Of a stretch of DNA of 64,000 bases, positions 45,024-57,800 are shown in pieces; the first letter of the stretch is position 1, and every line of letters starts with the position of its first letter. The notes under the pieces are model-generated. The model worked only from the letters and a program-made list of their open reading frames with translations. It made no database searches and was not told the origin of the DNA. The stretch comes from Cristatella mucedo. Lineage: Eukaryota > Bryozoa > Phylactolaemata > Cristatellidae. Made by a program: the position numbers and the translations under genes. Location: positions 129,501 to 193,500 of the forward strand of contig WPIO01000153.1 in assembly GCA_009760855.2 (NCBI GenBank). The letters run 5' to 3'.

Positions 45024-45502
45024 AGTAACTTGTTCTTTCTCCTCGCTGCCTGCTTCATTGCAGCGGTGTTGTATTTGAGACTGGGCTTTAGTTTACTAAG
45101 ATTATTGGAGTTTCGTTTTGGCACTTTGCATGTGGCGTAGGCGCGGTTTTACTTGGCATGTGTAAGTGAGAATGTGTAAGGGAGAAAAGTGGGGTGCAAC
45201 TGAATAGCTTGGTCGCCACATCATACCTCATATCATATTGGCCAAGCCTGAACAGTGACTAAGGTTTTTCCAATCAGTTGTACACATTCCAATTAGGTTT
45301 AAAGAGTGGAAAACCTCAATTCTGTGTATCTAATCTCTGTGCTCATCCTTATTTGTCAGCATTGTGTTCGTTGTGGTCGTAGTGTAATAGTGACGATGAC
45401 AACTTTGACCATGAAATCTCACTGCAGAACTGACTCCTTGCACCCCAAGTTTATTATCCGTAGGTCGATCACTGTGCTTGTATATTCAATGTGATGTAAT
45501 AT

Positions 45503-45603
45503 ATAATAATAATATTAATAATAATACATTTGATAAAGTGCCCTCAGAGAACTCAATCTCTTTCTAGGCGCTTTACAATTGCTGCAAAGGAAACACGATC
45601 GAG
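45503..45603 (-). mobile_element. LINE-A tail only
   Basis: (TAA)n followed by the reverse-strand stem-loop. Joined directly to a LINE-B fragment. Confidence 0.8.
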
Positions 45604-45865
45604 TGTGTGTCCTGTAACTCTACAAAGCCACAAGGACTTAGTGGTAGGCCGGATAGTTTTCCAAAGTGCACTCAAAGCCTATGTGGCTTTCGGTATGCAT
45701 TTAATAGCCAACAGACTTTATTTCACGCAACACGGCGAAAGTGAAAAGCGAAGCTGAGTATATAGTAAGGACAGCTGAGTGAGCAGCAGAGGCAGTGACT
45801 AGCATGGAAGCAGCAGCTCAGGACGGCTGGAGAGGATGTGCCACAGTCGGCAGCAGGAGAGCAGA
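45604..45865 (-). mobile_element. LINE-B 3' fragment
   Basis: Reverse-strand LINE-B 3' UTR and C-terminal end between two LINE-A pieces, behind the WDR26 stop. Confidence 0.7.
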
Positions 45866-46415
45866 TGTCAATGCCTGAGCTTCACTGGCTGTCAATGAAC
45901 CGTAGAATCGACTTCAGGATTCTCTCCTTGACTTTCAGGTCGCTTCACTCACACCAGCTTACGACCTCCTCACTCATCCTGTCAGAGCTCTCGAATCGTG
46001 TGCTTCAGTGCCGTTCCTTGAACTAAGTTGAAATATTTTAGTGATGGGGGCTTCAGTTCGTATTCGCCGAAAGTCTGTAACTTACCAGCCTCCTTCTATC
46101 ACTCCCTACAGTGATTTTGTCTCAACTAAAAGCCTGCCTGTTTCTTTCTAGCTTTCCCTGCACGCAATTGAACATGTCTTCCTTTTGTACCTTTGCGCTT
46201 TTAGTCCTTACTTGTTTATGATTCAGTGCATGCTACTGACCAACGGTAAACGTCGGCTTGCTTCCTAGTGTTGTCTTGTGTGCTTTTACTTAAGTGTAAG
46301 CATGATAGCGCGTACATGTCTGTAGCCCTTGGTTACTGCTTCTCTTGCAGCACGCTGTAAAGCACCTGGATAGAGGTTCTATCTCTCCCTGGGACACTAT
46401 GCAAACGACCTAATA
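45866..46415 (+). mobile_element. LINE-A 3' end, degenerate
   Basis: Starts in the LHWL-VKQRIDF region, ends in a worn stem-loop near 46390. Confidence 0.7.
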
Positions 46416-46499
46416 TTATTGCTTTAAAATGTATGACTTCTTTGCCAGCAGATAGTGAGTGATGCCCGTCAGAGGAACCGGTAGACGTGCGGCCGGTTT

Positions 46500-46735
46500 G
46501 AGCGTGCTGACACTGTGCATGCTGCCACTAACCACATTTGCATGCTGACCCTGTGCATGTCACCCCTAACCATATTATTCATTTCGTTTGTTTTTTCAAG
46601 CATGATTTTACTTACCATTCAATTGCATTTCACTTTGCAACAAATGTAAAGCGCCTAGAGAGAGATTAAGTTCTCTGAGGGCGCTTGATCAAGTGAATTA
46701 GTATTATTATTATTATTATATATTACATCACGCCA
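46500..46735 (+). mobile_element. LINE-A 3' UTR and tail
   Basis: Close match to the 3' UTR of the 29918 copy, stem-loop at 46649-46687, then (ATT)n. Confidence 0.85.
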
Positions 46736-47089
46736 TTTGACCGTCATCTAATGCACCGATTCAATTTGCTGACCGTTGATCTTGTAGCCGATTTGTTTTC
46801 AGAAGACGTTTTAAAAACGGTGGCCTTGTCTGTTTTCTCCTTTTAATTAGGGAATACCCACTGTGCACCTAGCTAAAGATCTCACCAGCACCCTTACTGT
46901 GTCTATTACCACCGCTGGCTTTGTGGATCTACCAAAATACCATCGAACCTGTACAGATAGTATTAAATGTATCAATTCGGGTGGTTCTAAATGTGGCCGA
47001 ATAGGCGTTAAGGCCGAAAAAGTCAGCCGAGCATCCCTCTGCTAAAGGAGCGGTGACTGACTGACCCAGGTTGATGGAACTTGCTTCTC

Positions 47090-47520
47090 TTAGATGTCAC
47101 GACACCCAAGACCCGATGACATTTAAAAAGGAGTTAAAATCTATCTGTTCCTCACATGCTCTATTTGGAGTGAGCTGCCTCTTGCATGCAAAGCATGCAT
47201 GCTGATACTGCATGCTAGCACTGACCAATAGACACACTCGATCCCTGCTTATGTAAAGTGGCTAGGAGAAGAGAGTTACTTCTCTTGGGGTGCTATAAAA
47301 ATGTCCCTACTATTGCGAACGGATGCAATACAAAGAATTCTCTGATCTACGACATCGAACCACAGCACAACTACTTTGTAACAATAGCTGGATTACTACT
47401 CGAGTATCAGCCTTCTTGTGCCCACCGGTTCTCTCAGTACGACCATGCTTCCTTTACAGCATCTATAAGAGATTAAGTTCTCCGAGGGCGCGTTGCAAAA
47501 GTATTATTACTATTATTACA
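47090..47520 (+). mobile_element. LINE-A 3' end pieces
   Basis: Degenerate C-terminal coding end and two worn stem-loops (near 47255 and 47465), then an ATT-rich end. Confidence 0.6.
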
Positions 47521-47563
47521 ATTATCAGTTTGTCGCTCCTCATCGTTGCTTAGAGACGATTAG

Positions 47564-47609
47564 CAACGAGCGATAGAGACGATTAGCAACGAGCGATGCT
47601 GCTCTGTGG
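47564..47609. repeat. 23-bp direct repeat
   Basis: AGAGACGATTAGCAACGAGC plus GAT, twice in tandem. Confidence 0.92.
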
Positions 47610-50271
47610 GGCTGCTAGCCTGAGGAACAACAGGAGGAACCCGTCGTTAGGTCTTGTGACCTACGTACGGCCTGTGTGCCGGAATGCCACAGATTTGGCT
47701 GCTTCTTCTTCTTCTCCAGCCGCTCTCCACAGGGAAGGAAACTTTATTAGTTCGTCCTCAGCTCGGCTGTCACTTACTCAGTTTCCATCTTACTTTTTCT
47801 GTTGCCTGACATGAAAACTCTAGAGTTTTAAAAAGTTTTGAAAAGGCCTAGAGTTTTAGAGTTTAGAGGCGTAACTAACGTTAGTTATGCTTTAGATTCG
47901 AAGCCTCGAAAGCGTTTCGCTCACGTTTCGATGAAGCGTCGAAACGTACAAAAGAGGAAAGCTGTACAAAACCATCCAGCAAAGCAGAAAACCACTTCAT
48001 CGCGGTACCCACGCATATATAGCTACGGACGGACGTATTTACTGCATACGCGTACACTCGATTCGGACAGAGATCCGTTCACTCTCGCAAACGCCTGCAT
48101 GCATTCTCATACACAAGCATCTGCATCGACTGATTCCAAGGGCAAGGTCGTGGCGCAGCCACTGCTGCCCGACCGGTCGGCCACAGCAACGGTCTTGAAT
48201 GGTGTGAACCCACCGCTGCTGCTGTTGTGGGGGCTAGCTCGGCATGAATAGGTCGCCATCTATTCCCTGTGTTCCCTGTGCTTTCCTTTGGGCTTTTCGT
48301 CCTTGCATTCGATGCTGGAAAGCCTTGCGCACATCCTGCGTACGTCCCTGCCTTTTCAGGGTCAGGGTCGCCTGCAGCTGCCGATGATGGGCACTAACCG
48401 TGACGTGCTGCCTGCGCCTCTGACTGTTGCCAGCTGACAGGCGCCAATGTAGACAGCCTGTGACTGCTGACAGCGGTGGACGGTGATTGTGAACTCGGTA
48501 CGGAGCAAAGATCCGCCGGAGCAAAGGCGAGCCGCTGGTGGAAAGCGACTGCATCAGTGGCACCTTGCTACGACTCTTCGGTCTCCAGCTGCATCTAGGA
48601 AACCTGGGGGACCACCATTTTTGTGTGTGCGGCTTGGCTGTCCTGGTGGCTTTGGCATTGCAAATCTTTATCGGTATGGTATGTGCGTATAGCGGTTTCC
48701 CATCATAATTAGGAAATAGCAATAAGTGTAAGTAGGTGGACCCTTTTGGTCTGTTTTGTAACACGCGTTCACTCTTTGTTAGCTCACAAGAATGCAGCTA
48801 CAAAAGCTAAAGTTTGTCTGACACCTGTGCATGCATCTTGGTGCCCCTGCTTGGAAGGCACTCTGACTGAGAGACTTGCAGCCATTTCTCACGTGTTGGC
48901 TGTATCTGTGCCATTTAGTTAGTGGCTTTTTTGCTTAATCTTCATCGTGCGAATTTCAAAAATGAATGCATGCCTGCTATAGCATGTAAAACCAATCTCC
49001 AAATGTTATAGTAATTGGAACGCACGTTCTTGATGCTGACAACTACTGCTGCTGCCTGCTGACGGTGGCAAAGTGAGGTGGTAGCTTTCTGAACTAAAGA
49101 GGCGATTGGCCTAGCTAATGAGTGCTACTAATGATACTAAGCTGTTGCTTTTGTACCTAGCTGTTGGAAATGGCTTAATAATTCGCTGTTGTATATCCTG
49201 CCACACCTTTGCTTTGGTGGACTGTAAGAGATTGGTTTTTAATAAAGCAGGCTGGTTGAGGAAGCTACGTTTTTATGTCATGAGACCTTGCTCTGAACTC
49301 ACTGCTTTTAGCTTGTAATGCTGTCACTCCTACACGTGATTGGCGGCTGCTTGCATGTTGGTAGGCGAACCGTCTGAACTACAAGTCTCGGTGCATTAAG
49401 TCAATGGAGATTGCTTTTGGCATGGCTCGCATGCAGCCTTGCTGATTGATGCTGGTAACTAAACCAGTTACCCCAAGTTGTATTATGGTTATATTGCTAA
49501 AATATGATAGAAAGATTAACTGCAGTAAGACATAACTTACCTCATGTGAGCAGATGGCAAGATTTGCTTTGGCTTGGCCATGTCTTTCAATGTGAGATGC
49601 ACACACAAAAACACTAAAAATCATTTACTTAGTGCGTCGGCAGCATAGACGGAGGGGACATCCATGGCGACAAATTTCTAGCAGTTGCCATTTAAGTAGA
49701 CGGCACAATTAAATTCATACTAGCTCCACTATTATTGGAAAGACCAGCTTCTTAGCCGTCATTAATGCCAGCCAGGTCGACTACCAGAGGGGGTGCCTGA
49801 CAGTTATGACAGGCAACCCGGTTGCACTGAAACGCTTTCGGTGGTTTCATCATCATCACCTTGCTTGCTGTGTGCAAGACCACACGTCTTGGACTTGAAA
49901 TCCATCGTGGGGTACCGTTACCGTCTTTTAGTGTACTTTTGAAAACATTCCATGGTAACATAGAGCTTCTCCTGTTGGGTGACACTCAGGTTTGTTAATC
50001 TAAAATCTTGGAATGACATTTCTAGAAAAGCTTTGCTGTAATTACTCTAGCAGTATCGTTCACATTTTACGAGGTGCCTGTTTTCTGCAGTTTGCTCAGT
50101 ACTCAACTTTAAATAGTGCAACAACAAGAAAAAAATCAGTTGATGTAGCCCTGGCAGGGTGTAAGTTTCCCTACCGTGACTTTGTCCACGACGTCCTGTT
50201 TGGCAGTTACCGCCAACGGCTTGGTGTACTTTCCATTTGCTTGTCATTACCTTTAGCCGATTTGATAGCTC
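47610..50271. other. Intergenic, nothing recognised
   Basis: Includes a 176-codon minus-strand open frame (48764-48234) without motif or splice context. No repeat family matched. Confidence 0.5.
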
Positions 50272-50400
50272 CTTTATGTAGCAGCTTCACGGCTATCACA
50301 ACCGCCTGCAGGGGTCAGTACAGGATCGCCCATTGCAGAACTCGAACCCACGACGCAGGTCGTGAAGAGAGTGCACCTTGCCCCCTGTGCTAAGACCTCT
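50272..50400 (-). mobile_element. SINE-alpha, 3'-truncated
   Basis: Reverse-strand body and B box (GAACTCGAACCCACGAC). Lies between the two genes. Confidence 0.75.
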
Positions 50401-50982
50401 ACTTTTATGTATTGCACATGTCCGGCTGCGGGCACGTTAAGTCAGTGAAAAATTTAGGTTTCGGCTGATCTGAACACACAGGCTTTGACAGATAAATGCA
50501 ACTCGATGTCAATTTCAACAAATATTTATTCTTGTAGATAAGTAACGATCTGATTACATAGCCTGGTTATAGAAGGCATTGTGCTTTTTTCATTAGCCCA
50601 AAGTTAGCTTCCTTGGTCTGGTTCGTCTACTGCTGTCTCTGCGAAGGTTGGATTTGGAGAAAGGATTTTACATTTAGTGATGGCAGCATAAAGCATTCTG
50701 CTCGTGCCAGAAAATACTGCCACTAATTTATTCCATTTCATCTTGTCTGCCCCGATTCTCTCAACTCCACGTCCACTTAAACTAAAACGTGTGTGCGCCC
50801 TGCACATGCATGCAATTAAATTTAATCTTCAGCACACGACGGGTACGACAGAAAAACTGGCGCAGCATTGGCAGCCGCCACGAGCACCTGCTGCTGCTCG
50901 GCAGTGAATCGGCAGCGAGTGACACAAGGCCTGTAGCCTGAGACAAGGACGAATGACACATGATGGCAGCAGCTCACGGGAC

Positions 50983-50988
50983 TTTATT
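50983..50988 (-). terminator. Candidate SPATA17 polyadenylation signal
   Basis: AATAAA on the minus strand about 290 bp after the SPATA17 stop codon. Confidence 0.45.
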
Positions 50989-51277
50989 CCGGCTGGTGGC
51001 GAGAACCTGGATTGGCACGGGCGCAGAAATTGAAGCCGTCGTCTGCCAAGGAGACGATCAGCGTGGAAATCTGCTCTGCTTTCCTTCGCACACGCCATCC
51101 TTGCATCATCGCAACGTTCCTCCGGACGGGTCAGAGGTCAGAAGGAGCACATGCCTAGGCCTGCCCCTGAGAGTAGGTGCTGTTAAGATGTTCAAATATC
51201 GGTATAGGTGGCACCACGGTCTTGAAGTTCTGCAAGCAGTACTGAGACGTCGCGCTCGCTGTACTGCTGGAATGCAC

Positions 51278-51440
51278 TCAGAAAACTTCTTTACTGCGCC
51301 TGCTGCTTACCCCTTTGGAAGCAAAGTGCTCTGGAAATTCCTCCCTAAAATAAGCATTGCCGTAGGGCAGATCGCCGTACTCTGTTGATGTGTGATGGAG
51401 TGGTTCGTACTCGCGATGCCGTCTCGAAAATGGTACAAAT
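51278..51440 (-). CDS. SPATA17: SPATA17 terminal coding exon 7
   Basis: Residues 288-341: FVPFSRRHREYEPLHHTSTE, YGDLPYGNAYFREEFPEHFA, then SKG and a short tail ending KEVF with TGA at 51280-51278. A GTAAGC after SKG could be a donor, so the last 9 residues are less certain than the rest. Confidence 0.85.
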
Positions 51441-53957
51441 CTAAAGAAAATGTTCAATGCGGCCAGGGTTGAGCAAGCGAGCAAACTGAACCGAACAACA
51501 AAGCAATGCACATATTAAAAAATGGATTGAACATCTGGTTGCAGCCACGTCAGCAAATGTGTCCTCCTGCCAAAGAGGGTAGCACTGCCCAAAGCCCGGC
51601 AAGCGAAGTCGGCAGGTGATTTACTTATTTTTAATATATCTGATCGCGACCGTTCACGAGAAGAATTCTAATTTTCAGTCCTATCGTACAAGTTTTACAA
51701 GCCGTGCTTCTTGAAGGTATGAGTTCACTAATCAGTGTCGTCTCATCGAGTTACTACTAAGCCTGGCATATTCTTGAACCCTTTTGAGAGCATACTTTTG
51801 AAGCCCACTATGCTTCAAAATATTTCCGCCCGAAGCCGCGAGAGCTGTATTTACTCTAGCATGCCAGGATGCGGTACCGGTCACGTGGTATCGATCGCCT
51901 CCCATCATGTGGCAGAGGTAGGCAGTGTACCGAGAAATAACGAATCCTTTCGTGCACGAAGAGCGAGAAAGATGTTTCTCGGTGGTAAAGTGCAGAGTAA
52001 GGAGTGCATATAGAGAAGATCAATTTGGTGGCTATTAGATTTCTCTGCCGTGAATTTTCTGGCGTAAGTGGGGAGTCCTAATAGATACTGACTGGTTGAC
52101 TAAACTAGCATGGCAAACATCCAACTCGTTGAGAGATTTGTCGCTATCTGCTTGTGCAGCCAAAAATTCCAGTCGGCAATATGGTGCAGTCTTAAAAGCA
52201 GTAAACAAGAACGGTCCAACATGGCAGCCGTTGCAGCATGCTCAGCTACTTACGGAGTGTCGATGAGCCGCGTCAACCATTCGTTTCGCCTCATCGCCTC
52301 GCGCGCTTCCTCGACAGATGCGTACGAGGTTTCCACGCGCAGAGTGGGCTTGAACGGCTTGTATCGCTGCGCCCTCACCACCGCAGGCTCTTTGAAGGGA
52401 CCCTGCGGGAGAGAGCGACCACAGCAACCGTTCTGCACAGCTCGGCAATGGCCGCCACGCGGTCGTATCTCAAAGTTCCTCTGCCCACGCGACTAAAAGG
52501 CTGGCTGGCCTCCTGACGGAGTAACTAAGCTGGCAAACAGCTTCGACTTCGAGATCCGTGGCAACGGTCTGGCGAGAAAGGAAGGCTGCCGTTGAGGTAG
52601 GTAACGCTGGGATGCAGGCTGCCTGCCACACCACTTTTGATGGCTCTTCGAGCCAGCGCTCGCACGTTACCCGAACGGGCCAACGACGGATGGATGGATG
52701 GATGGATGGATGCAGTTGGCCCGTTGACCCGGTCGGTACACTGGTGCCATTTCTAGCCGCGACGTTTTTTCTCCTACGCAGCTTAGTTTCAAATTGGGCT
52801 CGCGAGCGCCTTTCGACTTACGCTTTTCGAGCACGAGCGCACGCGTGCGCCTTTTTGCAGGCAGACGCCTTTTTGCCGCATGCGTACCTGAGGCCTCTTG
52901 GGCAGAGGAGGCAGGGAGTTGGGTCGAGGCACTGGCAGATCGTATCGAGCAGCCGACGGATCTAGGACGTACTCTCGCGATGCCTTGCCCGGCGAGTCGG
53001 CGCTTGCGACCTTGGCTCTGCGAAGCTCGAACTCGACTTCCTGCGGGTACGCTCGGTATGGCGAGTTGTATATGCTCGGAACAACTGCCGTGCTGACCAG
53101 GTAGTGATGCTTGCGAAGCCACTCGTCGCGCTGCTGCTTTTGCGCTTTCTGCTCCTTGATCTGATGCGTCACCTCTTGCTGCTCCTTGTAGTCGGCCAGG
53201 TCATTACTTCAAGTACAGGCAGGCGCGTCTCGTATGAGCAGGCGACCCCGTGAACAGCACCCGCGTCGGTGTGCAGGCAACCTCGCGTGTGTCGAGGCCA
53301 CAGCAAGCCAAGAGAGGCGCTCTAGCTGCGCTCCCCAGCTCTATGTAGATGGATGGTGTAAATGAAAAAAAAAGAATATAATTCATTTTTATAGGACTCA
53401 AGACAACTTAATCAATAGCCAGGCGCTTTACTTATGGCGCATGGCTCGCGCCCGCGACCTTGGTCTCGGCATATGATTTCACCTTGACCTCGGTCGTTTA
53501 AAGTGGGGACCTTGAGCCCTGGGTCAAATAAGATCTGTCCTGCAATAGCCACACTGCCTTTTGGCGATCAAGGCATGCGAGAACGGAAGACTACCTAGCT
53601 CGAGGTGCGGGAATAACTTGCAGCATGGGAAAGATCTGCGAGCATAGTACAAGCAGAAACAAAGACGAACTGGAACTGACTTCGCAGTCCACTGCCTCGG
53701 CAGTGAAATCAATGTTAGGCAGAATAATGACCGTTAAGTTATGAGGTATGTGCTGAGTGACTTCGGTCCTCAGGCCAGTCTTCATAATGCTGCTGCATGC
53801 TGGGATTGTGGTTGCAGATGTTCAGCACGTGATAAAAGCAAGTGACAGCAGCGGTCAAGAGTTGCCGAGACGGTAAAGCTCTGAAGGTGGAAAAACGATG
53901 CAAACCTCAAACCCTCAGATGCAGAAAAGGTAAAATTGCTGAAAGCATCTGCTACAC

Positions 53958-54014
<57 letters not shown>

Positions 54015-54749
54015 CAGATGCTTTATAAAGTGTTAAGCACCTCGAAAGCATATCTCAGAGCTCGAAAGAATGAAGGATATGTAACCAGAATGACATTGCC
54101 ACAAGTTCATAATGATAAAAATTGCGCATTTGTATAACACCCTTAGAAATAAATTTCTTTCTAGGTACTTTACATATGCTGCAGAGGAGGCATGTAAATA
54201 CGGTTAGTGACAGCATGTATAGGTTCAGCACTCAAAATTACGCAAAAAATGATTCACAATGTCCCAGTGAATGCTATCGAGGAAAGTCACCATCTCCATC
54301 GACACAGAGAGAGACGAAGAGAGAGAGACGCGCGCGTGCGTGCGCGCGTGCGCGTGCGCGCGCGTGCGCGTGCGCGTGCGCGCGTGCGCGCACACGCACG
54401 TGGTCAAGGGTTAACAGCAGCCGCAGTCACGGCCAAGCAATGACAGCCAGTCGGGGATGAAGAAACCGTAGCAGGCTATCAGCAGCAGCAGCAAGTTATC
54501 ATCTGCATGCATGGCAGCAGCAGCACGTACCGGACGTTTTCGTTCTTCACTTGTAGAGCATTAAGGTAGCGTTTAAATGCATAGTAGTCGAACACATACT
54601 TTCTGGCATAGAATCCTTGCCATGTTTTCTGGATCTTGGCAGCCATGGCATTGTATTCATTCCTTCTCATCATGAACACTTTTTGCTGAAAAAGGGAGAT
54701 GTGCTTACTGATTAACAGCTTGAACCTAATGATAAGATGCATTCAGGAG

Positions 54750-54828
<79 letters not shown>

Positions 54829-57800
54829 TAGAGAGAGAGACACACATAAAGAGACAGAGACAGACAGACGGGGAGACAGACAGACAGACAGAGATAGATG
54901 GGAGAGAGAGAGAGAGAGAGTAATAGACCATCTAGAGCATAGGGGTAGAGCCCACAGTGCTTCAGTTCCTGACCTCGAAATGGAATTCTGCTAGGCACTC
55001 ATTTTCAGCTTGTCTTGCAATTGACCAGTAAGAGCGACACTCAAGTTCAACCATTGACAACAACGGCTGTACTGAGTGAACGCTAAAAGCAACCCTCTTC
55101 TGACTGAACTTCGGGTGCCATCCGAGATGGCTAATTGCCCACATGTGTCAAGCCTCGCTTTTGAGGTAGCTAGTTTTTCTCTCAGTCAGCACACACGAGG
55201 AAGTGGAGTGGGAGTGAGCACTTGTGGTCAGCCTGTAAACTATTGGTTATTAACCCTTTTGTGTGCCACGAAAGTGCATATGATGGCCCATGAGCAAAAT
55301 AAGATGTCGATTATTGCTGTAGCCAAGACTAACCACGGATAGTATTGGGCAGCTCACAGTTTTATGTTCGGGCATGTTAAAAGAGATCGTGTTCTAGCTG
55401 TAGTCACAACCTTTCTGGTTTCTTCTGGGAGATTCTTTCTTGCCTAAATGTCGCTGAATGACTCCACAGCCCATTTCTAAGGCGGCAGCCACAGTAGCAC
55501 TATAACATCCTCGGGCTTAAATCCAGGAGCAGCAGCTACTCTTTTGGGGTTGTCTAAGAAATTATGTGCAAACCTTTTGGCTTTCTAGTTTCTCTTGCTT
55601 GCCAGTGACTCCGAAATGCTTAATGCCAGCGAAGTCCCCATGGTTTTTCAAGTGAGAGTTAAAACGCTTGAACCATAGGAACGGTAGGTCTGCTTCTGGC
55701 CTGCTTCGTCCGGGCTCTAGCAAACCTATGCATGGTCTAGCAGCAACCAGACAACGATCGTGATATTGCGAGTCAATTAAACGCTCAGCTTTATACCGCT
55801 TTAATGTTTTGGCAACTAGCTATGACGATCCAGTCACTTTAGTACGTCTCTGCCAGCTAATTTTTTGAGTATGAGTAAATGTTTTCAGTTCCTAACTTAT
55901 TTGTACAAAGGGTCTGAAGCTTGTGTAGAAATCATAGCATGACGTTGCACCGATAAACATAGTGGTAGAAGCATGTTTCTGTCCGTTGTTATGCACAATA
56001 TCCATGAAGCATCAATAACTTACAGCGTAACATCAACTCAGTGAACAGGCTAATGGGAATATGCTGTGCATGATAGCTGTAATCCCGTAAATGTGACCAT
56101 ACGGTGAGCCGCGATGGCACACTAGATAAGGCGGTTGCTTTCACGACCTCGGTCCTGAGGTCGTGGGTTCGATTCCTGCGGTGGGCGATTCTTTATCGCC
56201 ACTGCAAGCGGTGGTGATAGCCGTAAAGGCTCTTCTGTCGCTATACAAAAAGAGGCTGTTTATTCAGCTAGGATTTTTTCATTTATAGTATTAATAATAA
56301 TAATTATAATGCACTTGATAAAGCACCCTCAGAGAACTTAATCTCTTTCTAAGTGCTTTACATTAGCTACTAAGGGAAACGCGATTGAATGGTGAGTGAT
56401 ATCATGCTTGATAAACAACATGAATAACGTAGTTAGGGGTGACATGCACAGGGTCAGCATGCAAGTGTGGTTAGTGGAAGCATGCACAGAGTCAGCACGA
56501 ATAAGCACATCAATTGCTTCTATGCATATTCTCGGAGGTTACATTCTGATTGCTATGCTCTGTTTTAAGACTCGTCCTACTACTGCACGCAGCCACTGCC
56601 CCTACACACGAGCAACAACGGCGAGTCAACGCGAGATTTCAATGGCAATCAAGCCCAGTTGCTGAAATCCGTATCATTACCTTGAGGAATATTCTGAAGG
56701 CTTTGCGCCCGAGGAACCCTCGAAAGTAGCGCTGTATCACCAGTGCACAATTGTTTAAATGCCTGCAATAGGTGCAAAGCAAGCGCGATTAGATTCGGAA
56801 TGCAGGAAGTTGCACCGAGCCATTCAAAATAATGCAATCAAAATAATGGCGAGGCGTATATCAACTCAGAGTGCTTTCTAATGTTCCTTATCTAATAGCC
56901 GGATGCAGGTGCCAATACAGCGACTCTTTAGGAGGACCGGCATGATTTTTGCGACCCTTCAAATTGCAACGTCCGAATTGCAGATACCTGAAACCGTGGG
57001 ATTACTGGTGGCTTCGACTGCTAGGTCAAAGATTCAATCACCCGATTGATTCGAGCCGATCGCTCAGATTCCGCACTCGATTACTCGCAGCACCAGCTCG
57101 TCCAGCCGGTCATTTGACGAGCGAGCACGATGCAATCACTTGCTGGATCCTCTGCATCCTCGCACTTGCAGCGAGCGCCCGAGCGGCACAGACGCCGAGC
57201 AAATGGCTGCCAAGCGGTGCCGATGCAGCAAACAAGTCGGATGGCTCAGGGCGCTAGATACAAGCAGTGCAACTACTTGGGATCCTAGTAGCATGTCGAG
57301 CCTAGTCAGCTCGAGCGTGGCTGCACGCCGGACAGGAACAAGCGTGAGCACTAGAAGAATAACAAATAAATAAATCCTAGCTGATAAAACAGCCTCTTTT
57401 TGTATAGCGACAGAAGAGCCTTTATGGCTATCACCACCGCTTGCAGTGGCAATAAAGAATCGCCCACAGCAGGAATCGAACCCACGACCTCGGGACCAAG
57501 GTCGGGAAAGCAACCGCCTTACCTGGTGCGCCATCACGGCTCACCAAGAATGAAGCAAGCCGGAGGCATGTGACCAGCCTAGGAGATGGCGGGTCATGCG
57601 AGGAAGCAGAAAAACTGAGTGCACGGATGCCAAGAGGAGGACGGATGTGGCGAGGAGGCACCTCGACCGAGGGGCTGGCTGCACCCGCCATCATGCGGTT
57701 GTCGGCTCTGTCGGGCTGGCTACCGACCTGATGTAGGCACCCGTCCTCAGCTTTCGATACCATGATTGGATTTTCACTGCTGCTTTGTGTTCCCTCTGCC

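Noticed and set aside
48234-48764. 176-codon minus-strand open frame between the two genes
   Set aside because: No recognisable motif, no splice context, and a translation without the pattern of a folded protein. Kept only as an unassigned stretch.
56104-56180. tRNA gene
   Set aside because: A and B boxes are present, but no complete cloverleaf can be drawn, and the unit recurs with a long non-tRNA body and tail, so it is a SINE.
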